Of a stretch of DNA of 64,000 bases, positions 22,000 through 32,305 are shown piece after piece. The stretch is from the NCBI RefSeq assembly GCF_030035675.1, contig NC_084489.1, forward strand, positions 18,327,001 through 18,391,000, given 5' to 3'. The notes beneath the pieces were generated by a model. It searched no databases, was not told the DNA's origin, and saw only the letters and a program-made list of their open reading frames with translations. Each line of letters opens with the position of its first letter. The first letter of the stretch is position 1. Position numbers and translations under genes: made by a program. This DNA comes from Rhineura floridana (taxonomy: Eukaryota > Chordata > Lepidosauria > Squamata > Rhineuridae).

Positions 22000-23704
22000 C
22001 ATTATTTATGGCCCTTCCCCATGGTTTCCTTCCCTTCTCCAGTGTTTGAGACCATTTTTTCCTCTGACTTTTAAAAACTGAATTTAAAAAAAACTGGGGA
22101 AAATGCAATGTAGTGTATTTTTTGTTGTTTTTAAAAAAAGATTTTAAAAAGTGGCACTCCCCCCATGGCATGCTTGGCTTCCATGAGTTGTCCCTTTCCA
22201 GCCCACATAACTATGTTACACCTAGCTGATGCCATCGAAAGGCAGGCCCTATTCACCCAGGCTTTATAGGAGGCTGACCTAATATTGCCAGTTGGAAATT
22301 GGTTGTCCATCCGCCGTGTTGTACCTTTCCATCTGGTGCTTGAATGACTTCATATGAATGGTCTTGTTTTAATAGTATTAATATTTTATGCTGCAACCCA
22401 TCCTGGGGTTCTGAATTGATGAAGGGGATGCTAGACATAAAAAGAATAGATAGATAAATAATAGCTTAGATGGAACATAGTGAAATGTGTACACACACAC
22501 CATTGTTCTACTTCCCAAAGAATAGGAAGTAAATTGCAATTCTGCACGTTGTTTACAGATGTTTGTAGTTTACAGTGGAAAGACAATGTGCAGTGGGAAA
22601 ACAACGATGAAAATCTTGTCTTGCATTTCATATAATGTGGAGTTGCAGCCCCAGCCATTAAGCTAGAGAAACACTTTTTGTCCCTTTTCTTGGAGGCTCA
22701 CTCGTATTCACCGAAAAACAGCTCCCCTCCCAAAATATTAAACCTCAGCAGTCTAATTTTTGATAGTTCCCACTCTTGGTGTTAGTTTTCAACCCAGGCT
22801 AGAAGCCAGACACTAGGTTGTTCTAAGATGTTTCACACTAAGCATATTTATTTTCCCACCGCAGCTACACCCTTTACACCAAGGTGGCCTGTTGCACCTT
22901 CTTGGCCGATGCAACTATGATTTCAGCCAAGTGAGAAAAGGATGCGGCTTCCCACACCCAGCCTCAAATGTGGCAACAAGGGGGCATGTGCAAGTGGAAG
23001 TGGTAATGCTGCAAAAGCTTTGATCTAGGTGGCTTCATCTCCCTACCTTCTCACACAGCAAATGCCACCGCTGCCCTTTATGGGTGTGTGCAATCCCACG
23101 GGGAACAGTCTGCGTGTCTTTTTCTCCTCTTTCTTGTCTCAATTTAAATGGGGAGGGGGGCGAAGGAAACAGGAAGATGGAGGATGGTGGGGTTGGATGC
23201 AGAGGAAAACAGCACAGCCTTGAACTGGCCTTGCACCTGAGACCTGAAAAACATTTACTTGGAATTATGTTTCTAATAAATATCTATAGGACTGCAGCCT
23301 TAAATACTGTTGTCTGAGTGGTGAGAGATTTCCAGGGGTTCCAGTGCTTACCCAGGATTCAGTTTTCTTGGAATGAAGGTGACTAGACTGTGGTGTCTTC
23401 AGAATATATGGTTTTATTTACACATCTATCTATCTATGGCGATCACTCATGACAGAGTAAGATTGTCTTCCAAAATAAGGTCTTTAATGGTGGGTCTGTA
23501 AGTGACTGTGGAGGCCAACAACCAATAAGATGGAAAGGCTAACAGCATTAACACTCCAACAGATCTTGCTTCCCCATTAGATTTCTAGGGACACTTCCCA
23601 AAGCCATAGCTGCTTTGGATTCAGCACACAGAGAGGGACTCTCTCTTTTCCCAGCTCCCAGATCAGATCCAAAACTAAAGCACACAGAATACATCTTGGC
23701 ACTA
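22000..23704. other. Intergenic; degraded LINE 3' end near 22190-22465
   Basis: At about 22190-22465 'ctgcaacccatcctggggtt' and an (ATAGATA)n tail look like a plus-strand L2-like LINE 3' end. No gene is recognised in the rest. Confidence 0.4.
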
Positions 23705-23706
23705 GC

Positions 23707-23710
<4 letters not shown>

Positions 23711-23737
<27 letters not shown>
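23711..23737 (+). repeat. (TG)n microsatellite
   Basis: About 13 uninterrupted TG units directly precede an interspersed repeat starting 'ttagggttgccaggttcttg'. Confidence 0.9.
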
Positions 23738-23945
23738 TAGGGTTGCCAGGTTCTTGGCCTGAGACTGATCCTGTATCTTTAGGAGAAGAGAAAGTCAGCC
23801 AAGTGCAGGTGTTCTTGCAACTCTGTAATGGGAAAAACCACAAGGTGAAATTCTCCCTTCCCCCTGCACAACTTTTAAAGATACAGAAGACCTCTTGGAG
23901 GCTGGGTCTGGCAACCAGAGGGCCTACCTCAGTTGTCCCTATAGC
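23738..23945 (+). repeat. Unclassified squamate-type repeat
   Basis: It begins 'agggttgccagg' and contains 'tcctgtatctttaggagaag', 'aagtcagccaagtgcaggtg' and 'ttttaaagatacagaagacc'. The 'ctttaggag...' and '...aaagatacag' parts are partly complementary, so it can fold. I have a memory of this as an abundant lizard repeat but cannot name it. Confidence 0.5.
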
Positions 23946-24439
23946 AACACATCTGCTCTTGACCAAGTCTTAAGACATGTTAATGGGAGCAATTGACAGA
24001 CTTCGCTAGACCTATTAACAAATAAACTGGCTTGACCAGTTCAGCAGGTTCCTTCTAGATACAGAATTACAGGCTTGGAGAGTACCCATAGACATCATCC
24101 AAACCAACCCCCCAATCCGGGAACCATACATAAGGGCTGTTTACAAAAGGCTTCTCCACATGTATAGCTAGTCCATGGAGGTGCACAACTGGACCACGCT
24201 CCTGACCCCAAACCCAACATATGCGTACCTCCAAGCCCCACCCTGCCCCCCACAATGTCTGTTCACTGACTAGACTGTCAGGAAGAAGAGCCTATGCACA
24301 TCCAGCTATAAAAGTGTAAGTTCCTTCCTGATGTTCTGCTCAATGTGTGGAGGGTACGTGTATGTTGAGGGCAGGGGCTAGCAATGGGCACTGTTACACT
24401 TCACCATCAGTGTGCATAGTATATTTTGGCAGGAAGGCC

Positions 24440-24745
24440 TTTGGGTTAAGTACCTCAGTGGTAGAGTACAGGGTCAAGCCCTAGCATCCCCAAACAGGAT
24501 GAGAAAGAAACTCCAGAGAGAGACTGCCAGTCAACATAGTCAAGAGTCAGCTAGCTCACTGTTCTTCAACTTTGGATTCCCAGATGTTGTTGGACTACAG
24601 CTCCCATCATCCTTGGCCATTGGCTAAGCTGGCTAGGGTTGATGGGACCTGTAGTCCAACAACATCTGGGGACCCTAGGTTGAAGACCAGTGAGCTAGAT
24701 GGACAAATGGCCTGATTCAGTGTAGGGCAGTTTTCCTGTGTGTAG
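24440..24745 (+). repeat. tRNA-derived SINE, split by a MITE
   Basis: The left part has a tRNA-like head ('gtacctcagtggtagagtac', 'gggtcaagccctagcatccc'). The right part continues after the MITE with 'agatggacaaatggcctgat' and 'tcagtgtagggcagttttcc', the usual end of this SINE. The split is at 24557-24692. Confidence 0.7.
24557..24692. mobile_element. Palindromic hAT-type MITE, 136 bp, nested in a SINE
   Basis: The ends CACTGTTCTTCAAC and GTTGAAGACCAGTG are near-perfect inverted repeats that continue into 'cagatgttgttggactacag' and its complement. Flanks AGCTAGCT (24549-24556) and AGCTAGAT (24693-24700) are an 8-bp duplication with one mismatch. It interrupts a SINE, which dates it as younger than that SINE. 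Confidence 0.85.
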
Positions 24746-24780
24746 CTAGAGCGTAAGCAACCCTACAGATCGGGGGAGCA

Positions 24781-24892
24781 ACACAGTACCCTTCAGATGT
24801 TGTTGGGCTTCAGCTTCTACCAGTCCTAGCCAGTATGGCCAATGGTCAGGGATGATGGGAGTTGTAATTCAACACCATCTGGAGGACACCAC
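24781..24892. repeat. hAT-type MITE remnant
   Basis: The stretch 'cttcagatgttgttgggctt ... gatgggagttgtaattcaac ... catctggagg' is the same broad MITE class as 24557-24692, 45488-45622 and 53393-53523, more diverged at its ends. Confidence 0.65.
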
Positions 24893-26789
24893 TATAGATT
24901 TAGAGAGGGTTTTTCTTATTGCATTCATCCCCAAGACATCTCCTTTTAGCCACATTTATTGTTTTGTATTGAAATGATACAAAAAAACTGGGAAGAGTGT
25001 ACATACCACAAGCTACAATACACTATCCTGTCTCTTTCAAGCTACGTTTGACTCTCAAAAAGTTATCTTCTGTCTCTAGCCTGTCATAAGGATCTCTTGT
25101 GAAACAGATATTCTGAGCCAGCCATTATTTCATTAGCACTCCAGGGTCTAAATGTGCTTTCCAGATGGGGCTTAATATTGTAAATGGGTTGTTGAGATAT
25201 CACAAAATAATCATTAGCAATAGAGAAGCAAAAAAAAAAAGTTCAAAATTAATGATTTATTATAATAGTGAGCCACAACAGGAGACAATTTTCAGCAGCA
25301 ACTGAAACAGTATGCATCACCTGTGTATACCTCAACACCAAGAGAATTTAGGTTAATACTATCTAAGGGAAATAAATCGTCCTCATGTTAAAAATAAACC
25401 ATAGATGGTATTGTTCTACAGATAGTATATCATACCACAAAAGGTTGATAATTTTGGATGCTAGAATTGTCCTGTGATCAACACTGATTTATCTTATGGT
25501 GACGTTGCCCTAAGCTTTCTAGATATTGAGATATGGTTATTGGAACTGCAAAACATGTCATAAAATGAAGCTGCAATCCTAAACACACTTGTTAGGCAGT
25601 AAGTCCTATTGAAGTCAGTGGAAGTGCTTAGCTGCGGACTTGTGCTCCTTTTCCAGTAATAGCACTGGATTTTTCCTCACCACAATCCTGAATGAGTGTT
25701 TCAACTCTACTTTTATGTATTTTTATAGTAGTACTATTGCAGTCTCCATGGCAAACGATTTAATTCTCTAATTATTTCTGAGATAACCCCTTCTTCTTTA
25801 AAGATCTCTCTCTATATATACACACAAGTACTTTAAAAAGCAGCAAATACAAGATAGTCTTTAAAGAAGCATTTCCCCTTCTCTTACACATAGGATGGTC
25901 TATTTCTTCTAAAATGCCTGCTATGGTGATATGCATTCATCTTCTCAAAATAAAGAAAATAAGCTTTGCACTGCAGCCAAATCTTATATTATTAATCAAC
26001 TAATATTAATCAGTCTAATATTTAGTTTCATAGTTGTTAGCTGAGATCAAGATTACATTATGATATATGACATGACATCGTTTATTTCTATGCCGCCTTT
26101 TGGCCAAAAAGGCCCCCAAGGCAGCTCACGAAGAATACATACAAATACAAGTAAGGAAAAAAAATAGAAATTACAGAAATTTAAGACAATGAAAACTTAA
26201 CTGTTTTTAGGCACCATGTGACTAAGATGGCCAGGTAAAAAGTGGATAGAGCTCCTGCACCTTTAACAGTAGCTTGTCATACATGGTATCCTGTTGAAAT
26301 TCCCTCTCCTATACAACTTTTAAAAGTGCAAGAACCCTGTCTTCATTTGCATCTGGGCACCCTTCTTTTGAGTAGTATACGTATCTGGAAAACACTGGAC
26401 AGTTTTGTATTAGTTGCAGTGTTGCCCTTCAAATATTATATGTACATCTTAGTCTTACCTTAATCAGTTCTGCCTTGCTTTGAATGAGAATATGTTCAAA
26501 TCAGATCAGGATGGTTGGAGGCACATAACAGCAACAAACACACAGAGAGAACATTTACTGTAGATGCTGTAACTATTTCCTCATTGAAAGCTCAGCAAGT
26601 GAAATGAACTACTTCCTCTAAGAAGATCTTGCATAGACTGACCAGCATTGCATGGGGATGTTGTTCCATCCTGCATGCATGTTTAATTACGCATGTGTTG
26701 CATTGCGCTGAGAGGCAGGATTATGAGATGAGTGTCCATCAAACTCAATACAATATTAAGCTCGTGTCTGGAAGGACCCCTAGAGGGGC
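24893..26789. other. Intergenic, no gene seen; repeat pieces
   Basis: A short squamate-type repeat lies at about 25575-25630. A minus-strand LINE 3' end lies at about 26090-26135 ('atttctatgccgccttttgg'). A repeat piece at about 26250-26345 has 'tgcacctttaacag'. No gene is recognised. Confidence 0.4.
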
Positions 26790-26935
26790 TCATATTGGAA
26801 ATCCCACATTGGTGGGCATTCTCTCCCTAGAGATCTTCAGTGAGAGGCTGGTCAGCTCTAGCTTTGTGTTTCCTGCATTGGGCTGTGGGTTGGACTAGAT
26901 GGCTTGGAAGCCTCAAAGCAACTCTGTGATTCTAC
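26790..26935 (+). repeat. CR1 LINE 3' end
   Basis: The bases 'gggctgtgggttggactaga' and 'aagcaactctgtgattctac' match the widely shared CR1 3' end (ggttggactagatg...tctatgattctatg) of birds and reptiles. It is a short 5'-truncated piece. Confidence 0.8.
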
Positions 26936-27419
26936 TCCCTGCAGCCATTTCACATCTCCCATTTTCCTCTTTACAACTTGAGAAATGAAAATAACATAAT
27001 TAATGGGTACTGTGGTTTCTGATTCTGATAGGAAAAAACAAGTCATCTATTGCTTTCAGGTAGCAGGAGGGTCTATGCTTTCGTACTATTAACAGTGAAC
27101 TCCTGCCTGCAGTCATACTTGTCTTTCTCGGAAGAGAAAGCGCTCCCACGGTGTACTGGAAATTGCTAAGGAGACTGCTTGTATTGATGAGAAATGGGCC
27201 TACTAAGGAGAAAGTTCTATGGGGACACCCAGAAAATAGTTTACGTGATTTGCAGTCAAACGCTGTACTAGAGAGCTATGCCTCCTCCGACAAGCTTACC
27301 AATCATAAAAATATCAGTGTCTTTTTCATTCATCCATAATTCAGAATGAAGAAATTTTAAGAATGAGAGCCACAAACAGGGCTCACATTTGATATCCCAC
27401 ATTGAAGACAGACTAATGC
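26936..27419. other. Intergenic, nothing recognised
   Basis: Nothing on either strand is recognisable as a gene or repeat. Confidence 0.35.
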
Positions 27420-27865
27420 AATAAGCTACCGGACCTGATTCAAGGTGTTTACATTAGTCAATAAAGCCCTAAATGACCTGGGCCAGATTCAATACTTGAC
27501 ATAATGCCTTTTCAAATACCTGTCACCTCAAGCCTTAAGATCTACTGGAGAATCCCTGCTTGTGGTTTTGTTGGGTAGTATGGCAGGCAATATGGTGACA
27601 TGAGACAAGGCATACTCGGTGGTGGCACCCTGTTTATAGAACTCTCTCCCAAGTGAGATACAACAATCTTCCACATTAGCTATATTTAGATAGCAGGTAA
27701 AAACATGTTATTTGTCCAGGCTTTTGGAACCTGATGATGTTGGTGCTGATTGGAATTGAGGCTTATTGCTGTCTTTCTAATGGGTGTATGATCTAATTTT
27801 GTTTATTTTTGGGAGGCTGGGTTATAAAAACTTTTAAACAAATTAATGGCATTTTTAATAGACAA
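27420..27865 (+). repeat. L2-type LINE ORF2 C-terminal remnant
   Basis: The plus strand shows 'gattcaaggtgtttacatta', 'aaagccctaaatgacctggg' and 'tttatagaactctctcccaa', which align with the same region of the minus-strand L2-type LINE at 36560-37245 ('QFKVLVLTFKSLYGLGP' and 'APTLWNSLL'). The frame is heavily decayed. Confidence 0.65.
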
Positions 27866-28724
27866 AGGGGCTTTTTTCATCCATTGCTTTATAGAATGAA
27901 GGCTATGTGTCTTTGGTTTCTATCCATCCACCTGTGCAGTCATCTTGGGAAATGAAGTCTGCCCAATGGTACTGGGTAGAAAAAGGGCAGATTCTGTTAA
28001 CTAATGTTCACCCACCATATTCAAAGAAGAACTGTTTGATCTGTACTTCAGTGTTCTTCTACTGAACTCTTCTTTCTATCACAAAACATGCAAAAGGAAT
28101 TTCCTATCCTTTGTAAAGACAACAAAAATTATGAAAGAGGGCTACAAGCAATACTCACACAGGAGAGTGTGTGTGTGTGGATTGATTTTAACAAATGTGA
28201 ATATGTATTGTCTAACATTGTATACAATACAGAAAGAAATCCATGCCTTTTCTCTGCAGTCTATCCATCTACCATTGTTTTCTTCCATAGCATTTTTTTC
28301 TTGGGAGAAAGTGTGTGCCCAAGGGATGCTGGGAAAAATTAAGAAGGATTGCACTATTTGCAGATAAGGGTTTCATTTATTAATCTGAAAAACTAGAAAG
28401 AACGTTTGTTTCTGAACTAAATGAATGAGAACACCCTAAATGGCATAAACAGACACCCAGACTCCAACTGAGTCAAGTCTGGATCTGCAGAAATGCTTTA
28501 TTTCTGGATCTGGAAATGCTTTATGTATGATGTTCCCTGTCACACTATTTGCTAATTAAATCACTTATACAAAGCTTCGCATATGTTGTACATAAGAGGC
28601 CTTTACTGTCTCTCATTTCCAGAAACTGATGAATGCATTTCCTGTCATTTTCCCTCATGTCTGTTTCTGCAGATATTCTTCTTATGATTTCTCTGAGAAA
28701 ACCAGTTATTATGACTTTTAATAA
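27866..28724. other. Intergenic, no gene seen
   Basis: No gene is recognised. A short (GT)n run is at about 28168-28178. Confidence 0.4.
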
Positions 28725-30127
28725 ATTCACTAATAGGCAAAAACCCTTGCGGTTTACGAACATACCTATAACCAAGAGGTATTTCTATCGAACTTTAAAA
28801 AGCAGGGAAATTGGGCAGCTATAGTGAATGCACCAGGGGAGCAGGAGACCTGAACTCCTCTCTGAGATATTGGACTGCCTTACAAATTTGTCAAAATGCA
28901 AACACCATTTGAGTTGGTCTTTCACAGTCCAATCCACTTTCTGTGTAGCTTGGAAGAATTTGGTAACATATGCCTCTAAGCATATGGTGAGTGTTGGTAA
29001 CACCTGCCATCTCCAAAGATAGAGAATTATATTCTTGTATGTTTGTTGGTGTTCTTCTTACTTTGCTTCTTTCCTGTGTTACTACTGTTTCTGCAGAGAA
29101 TCTAAACTAGAAAATTTTATTTCCCTCATTATTCATCCTAGAAATCTGTGTCAAATTTATTTTTATTAATTTCAATGCCTTTTTATTGGTCAATGTCATA
29201 TGATGGTGAAGACAGCCTTTTGTGTTTCAAATTGGAGGTTATGTTCTATTTCTATTTGGGGTGCATTAACAGTGGAATCTGAGACTGCAGTTTGATGTAA
29301 AATCAGACTGATTACAATATGTTGCTACTTCAGCAATGGCTCTAGCTGCTGGAAAAAAGAGGACGCATGTTTTCAGCCTGCTATGTTTAAACCACTTTAT
29401 TTAAGGCAAGGTGGGCACGGTCAATTAAAAACATAGAGCACACCTAGAATTTTGCTAGAATATATTTCACCTCCCACTGTTTTATCTTGTGCAAACTGAG
29501 ACACTCCTGAGGTCCACTGGAGACTATTCTGCAGAGAGTGCCATTATTTGTTGTAAACTGCCCAGAGAGCTTTGGCTATGGGGTGGTATATAAATGTAAT
29601 AAATAAATAATTCCACAATTATGTTTGGAGGTTTTTTTTAGTGTAAATTTTGCAAAGTGTTGCTGTACTTCACATGTTCACAGAAACAGAAGCAAAATAT
29701 AATGTTTTACTATAGGAAACTTCACTAAAATTGCAAAGGAAATCAGACATCTGAACTATATCACCTGTCTTAATAATGTTGCTTCCTCCCTGCTAAAACA
29801 AGATAAGTACAGCATATGTCTTCTTTCTATTATTTGGGTTGGTTGCAGGTGTTGCCAACACTCACCATATGGTCAGAGGCACATGTTACCAAATTCTTCC
29901 AAGCTACACAGCAAGTGGATTGGACTGTGAAAGACCAACCCAAATTGTGTTTGCATTTTGACCAATTTGTAGGGCAGTCCAATATCTCAGAGAGGAGGTC
30001 AGGTCTCCTGCTCCCCTGGTGCATTCACTATAGCTGCCCAATTTCCCTGCTTTTTAAAGTTTGATAGAAATACCTCTTGGCTATAGGTATGTTCTTAAAC
30101 CGCAAGGTTTTTTGCCTATTTGTGAAT
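28725..30127. mobile_element. TIR-X, near-complete copy B (about 1.40 kb)
   Basis: Same structure as 19194-20550: left end ATTCACTAATAGGCAAAAAC, right end GCCTATTTGTGAAT, inverted repeats of about 290 bases and a matching AT-rich centre. It is longer than copy A because of a LINE-tail insertion at 29549-29610. Immediately outside its right end, 'ttccctgctttttaa' repeats a piece of its own subterminal sequence. No coding capacity is visible. Confidence 0.8.
29549..29610 (+). mobile_element. Short LINE 3' end inserted in TIR-X copy B
   Basis: Copy A reads 'gccattattccacaatt'. Copy B has the same bases split by about 62 bases, 'gttgtaaactgcccagagag ... (AATA)n', a CR1/L2-like 3' end. Copy A is thus the empty site. 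The duplication at the edges is only a few bases (ATT). Confidence 0.7.
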
Positions 30128-30182
30128 TTCCCTGCTTTTTAATCCGGGAGGTAAGAAATGGGATCCTGTGCAAGTTCGCTGA

Positions 30183-31470
30183 GAGTGGATTGATCATTTG
30201 CATGCTTATTGAGTTCAGTGGGATTTACTCCCCTTGCATTGGAAAATACGGGGCAGCCTCCCCCCTTCTTATGCCGTCACCCTCGGACCCGACCTGGACG
30301 CCAGCTATCAGTGTGACCCAGAGACACAATGTGAGACTCCCACCTATGCTAGGCCACTGCCGCCACCATTTCTTGTTTGCCAGGCCAGGCCGGAGCTGGG
30401 GGTGGGCTGCGGCCCTTTTGGCAGGCCTGACGCCGCGGCCTATCTTCAGGAGACAACGTTGCTGGTTGCAGTGATTTTCTGATGGCTGCTGGAATTGGGG
30501 TGCGCCCCTGCGGCCCCAGCTATCCTGCCATGTCGACCTTTGTTCGTTCCACCTTGTATTGGCTGCGTTTGTCTCTCAGTGCCTTTGCCTTTGGCTTAAG
30601 GAGAACTTTCCTGTTGGTTGCGTCTTCATGGGGCCTGTTTATGCCGCCCCCTCGCTGTTTACTACACTGGACGCTGGATGCTGAGAGTGAAAGGTGCCGC
30701 TTTCAGTTTCGCAAATGACGCACCTTTTGGACTATACATGCTAGAAGCCTTATTGAACCTTAGTAGCTTTTATCTGGTTGTTTTGGTTTTATTGCTTGTT
30801 TTTTTGATGTTGTGATGTTTATATACCTTTACTTTGTATGTCGCTCAGAGTGGCTGAGTCTCCAGCCAGATGAGCAACAAATAAATCGCATAAATAAATA
30901 AATAAAATCATGCTTAGGATAGGTGAGACTGACCACAGGGGATGGGGAGGGGGGAGGAGGAGGGAGGGGAGGAAATACAGAGGGGAGGACTGGGATGGGA
31001 GCAGGCAGGAGGGAGAGGGGAGGAGAAGGACAGGTTTGATCATTTGTATGCTTATTGAGTTCAATGGGATTTACTCCTATGCAATAATGGTTAGGATAGG
31101 AAAAACTGACCATGGGGGGGGAGGGGGAAGGAGCGTATTGGAGGGGGACAAAGGAAGGGGAGGGCAGGTTTGATCATTTGCATGCTTATAGAGTTCAATG
31201 GCATTTACTTCTGTGCAATCATGCTTAAGATAGGTAAGATAGGTAAAACTGACCATGGGGATGAGGAAGGGGAGTGGGAGGAGGGGGAAGGGGAAGGAGG
31301 GGATTGGAAGGGGATGGGGATGGGGAGGGAGAAGCAAAGGAAGGGGGAGGGAAGGGGCAAGAGGGGGGATAGGAGGAAGGAGAAGCGAGGGTGGGTTTGA
31401 TTATTTGCATATTTTTTGAGTTCAATGGGATTTATTTCTGTGCAATCATGTTTGAAAATGGAAATGGACT
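30183..31470 (+). repeat. Purine-rich minisatellite, four units, one interrupted
   Basis: A core 'tttgatcatttgcatgctta' + 'ttgagttcaatgggatttac' starts near 30189, 31035, 31169 and 31395. After each core come 'caatcatgcttaggatagg' and 'aaaactgaccatgggg' variants, then a G/A-only tract (about 30938-31032, 31113-31165, 31256-31393). Unit length varies because the purine tracts vary. The first unit is split by a 668-base insertion. The core resembles the short squamate repeat seen elsewhere in the window. Confidence 0.75.
30236..30903 (+). mobile_element. A-tailed retroposon inserted into the first minisatellite unit
   Basis: The sequence between the two halves of unit 1 ends in 'gagcaacaaataaatcgcat' plus (AAAT)n, with 'tatgtcgctcagagtggctg' before it, the 3' end of an L2/CR1-like LINE. 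Its upstream 450 bases are GC-rich and not recognised; they could be more of the LINE or a separate piece. Open frames in it are short and without a recognisable domain. Confidence 0.55.
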
Positions 31471-31665
31471 GCCTTCAAGTCAATCCCGACTTATGTTGAC
31501 CCTATGAATAAGGTTTTCATAGTAAATGGTATTCAGAGGTGGTTTTACCATTGCCTTCCTCTAAGGCTGAGAGGCAGTGACTGGCCCAAGGTTACCCAGT
31601 GTGCTTCACGGCTGTGTGGGGATTCAAATCCTGGTCTCCCAGGTCATAGTCCAACACTGACCTTG
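31455..31665 (-). repeat. tRNA-related SINE, reverse orientation
   Basis: The plus-strand pieces 'gaaatggactgccttcaagt', 'ggtattcagaggtggtttta' and 'gggattcaaatcctggtctc' belong to an abundant squamate SINE. On the minus strand 'aggatttgaatcc' is a B-box-like promoter element. Confidence 0.75.
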
Positions 31666-32057
31666 CGGAGGGGGAGGGAGGGAAGCAGATTGGGTGGGTG
31701 GGCACTGGGCAGAGGGGAAGCCCCTTTCCTTTCCAGAAGGAAAACATTGTGAACAGTATCATTGCTTTTCAGCCTTTCCCCCACCTTTTTATTCTACAGC
31801 AGTCACATGCCGCCTCCCACCCAAATTTAAACCAAAGATGTCCCTGGCGACATCCACACCAGGCCTTTATTTCACTTTGGACAGTCATGGTTTCTCTCAA
31901 AGAATCCTGGGAAGTGTAGTTAGTGAAGGGTGCTGAGAGTAGCTAGGAGACACCCTGTTCCCCTCAGACTTCAATCAGAGCGGCTGACTGTTAAACATTG
32001 AATAATCATCTGACTCTTAACATTGTTTAATTAATCGATTAAACTGGGTCTGTGAAG
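31666..32057. other. Intergenic with hAT MITE piece
   Basis: At about 31855-31960 'caaagaatcctgggaagtgt' and flanking bases are an abundant hAT-type MITE piece. Nothing else is recognised. Confidence 0.45.
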
Positions 32058-32305
32058 TGAACACACTAGTCGCCAGAGCAAAGAGTTTACATTAGCCACA
32101 CCATGAGGGGGAACGGACTGATCTAGCGATCAGTTGCAAAATCTCTTTGAAGCTGAAATTAAAAAAAATAAAAAAAGCATTCAAGTTGCCCCCGCCAGGT
32201 TTTACAGTAAAAAGGGGTGGCGTTTGACTAGCGTCCCATTTTCAGAAGAGAGAGGTGGAGATGCAAAGGTACTGGCAGGACAGCGAGTGTGTTTTTACCC
32301 TGAAA
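32058..32305 (+). repeat. Repeat R2, copy 2
   Basis: The order of matches is the same as in 10765-11005 ('cacactag', 'agccacacc', 'tttgaagctga', 'ccaggttttacagtaaaaag', 'agaggtggagatg'). The two lie 21 kb apart in the same orientation. It is not identified further. Confidence 0.6.

Noticed and set aside
19194-30127. Segmental duplication linking 19-20.5 kb and 28.7-30.1 kb
   Set aside because: Similarity stops sharply at the TIR-X ends; flanks differ.
30938-31393. Purine-rich open frames on both strands
   Set aside because: Low-complexity minisatellite spacers; the minus-strand Pro/Ser-rich frames are artefacts.
30183-31470. CRISPR array
   Set aside because: Units are of variable length with low-complexity spacers in a vertebrate genome; a minisatellite explains them.
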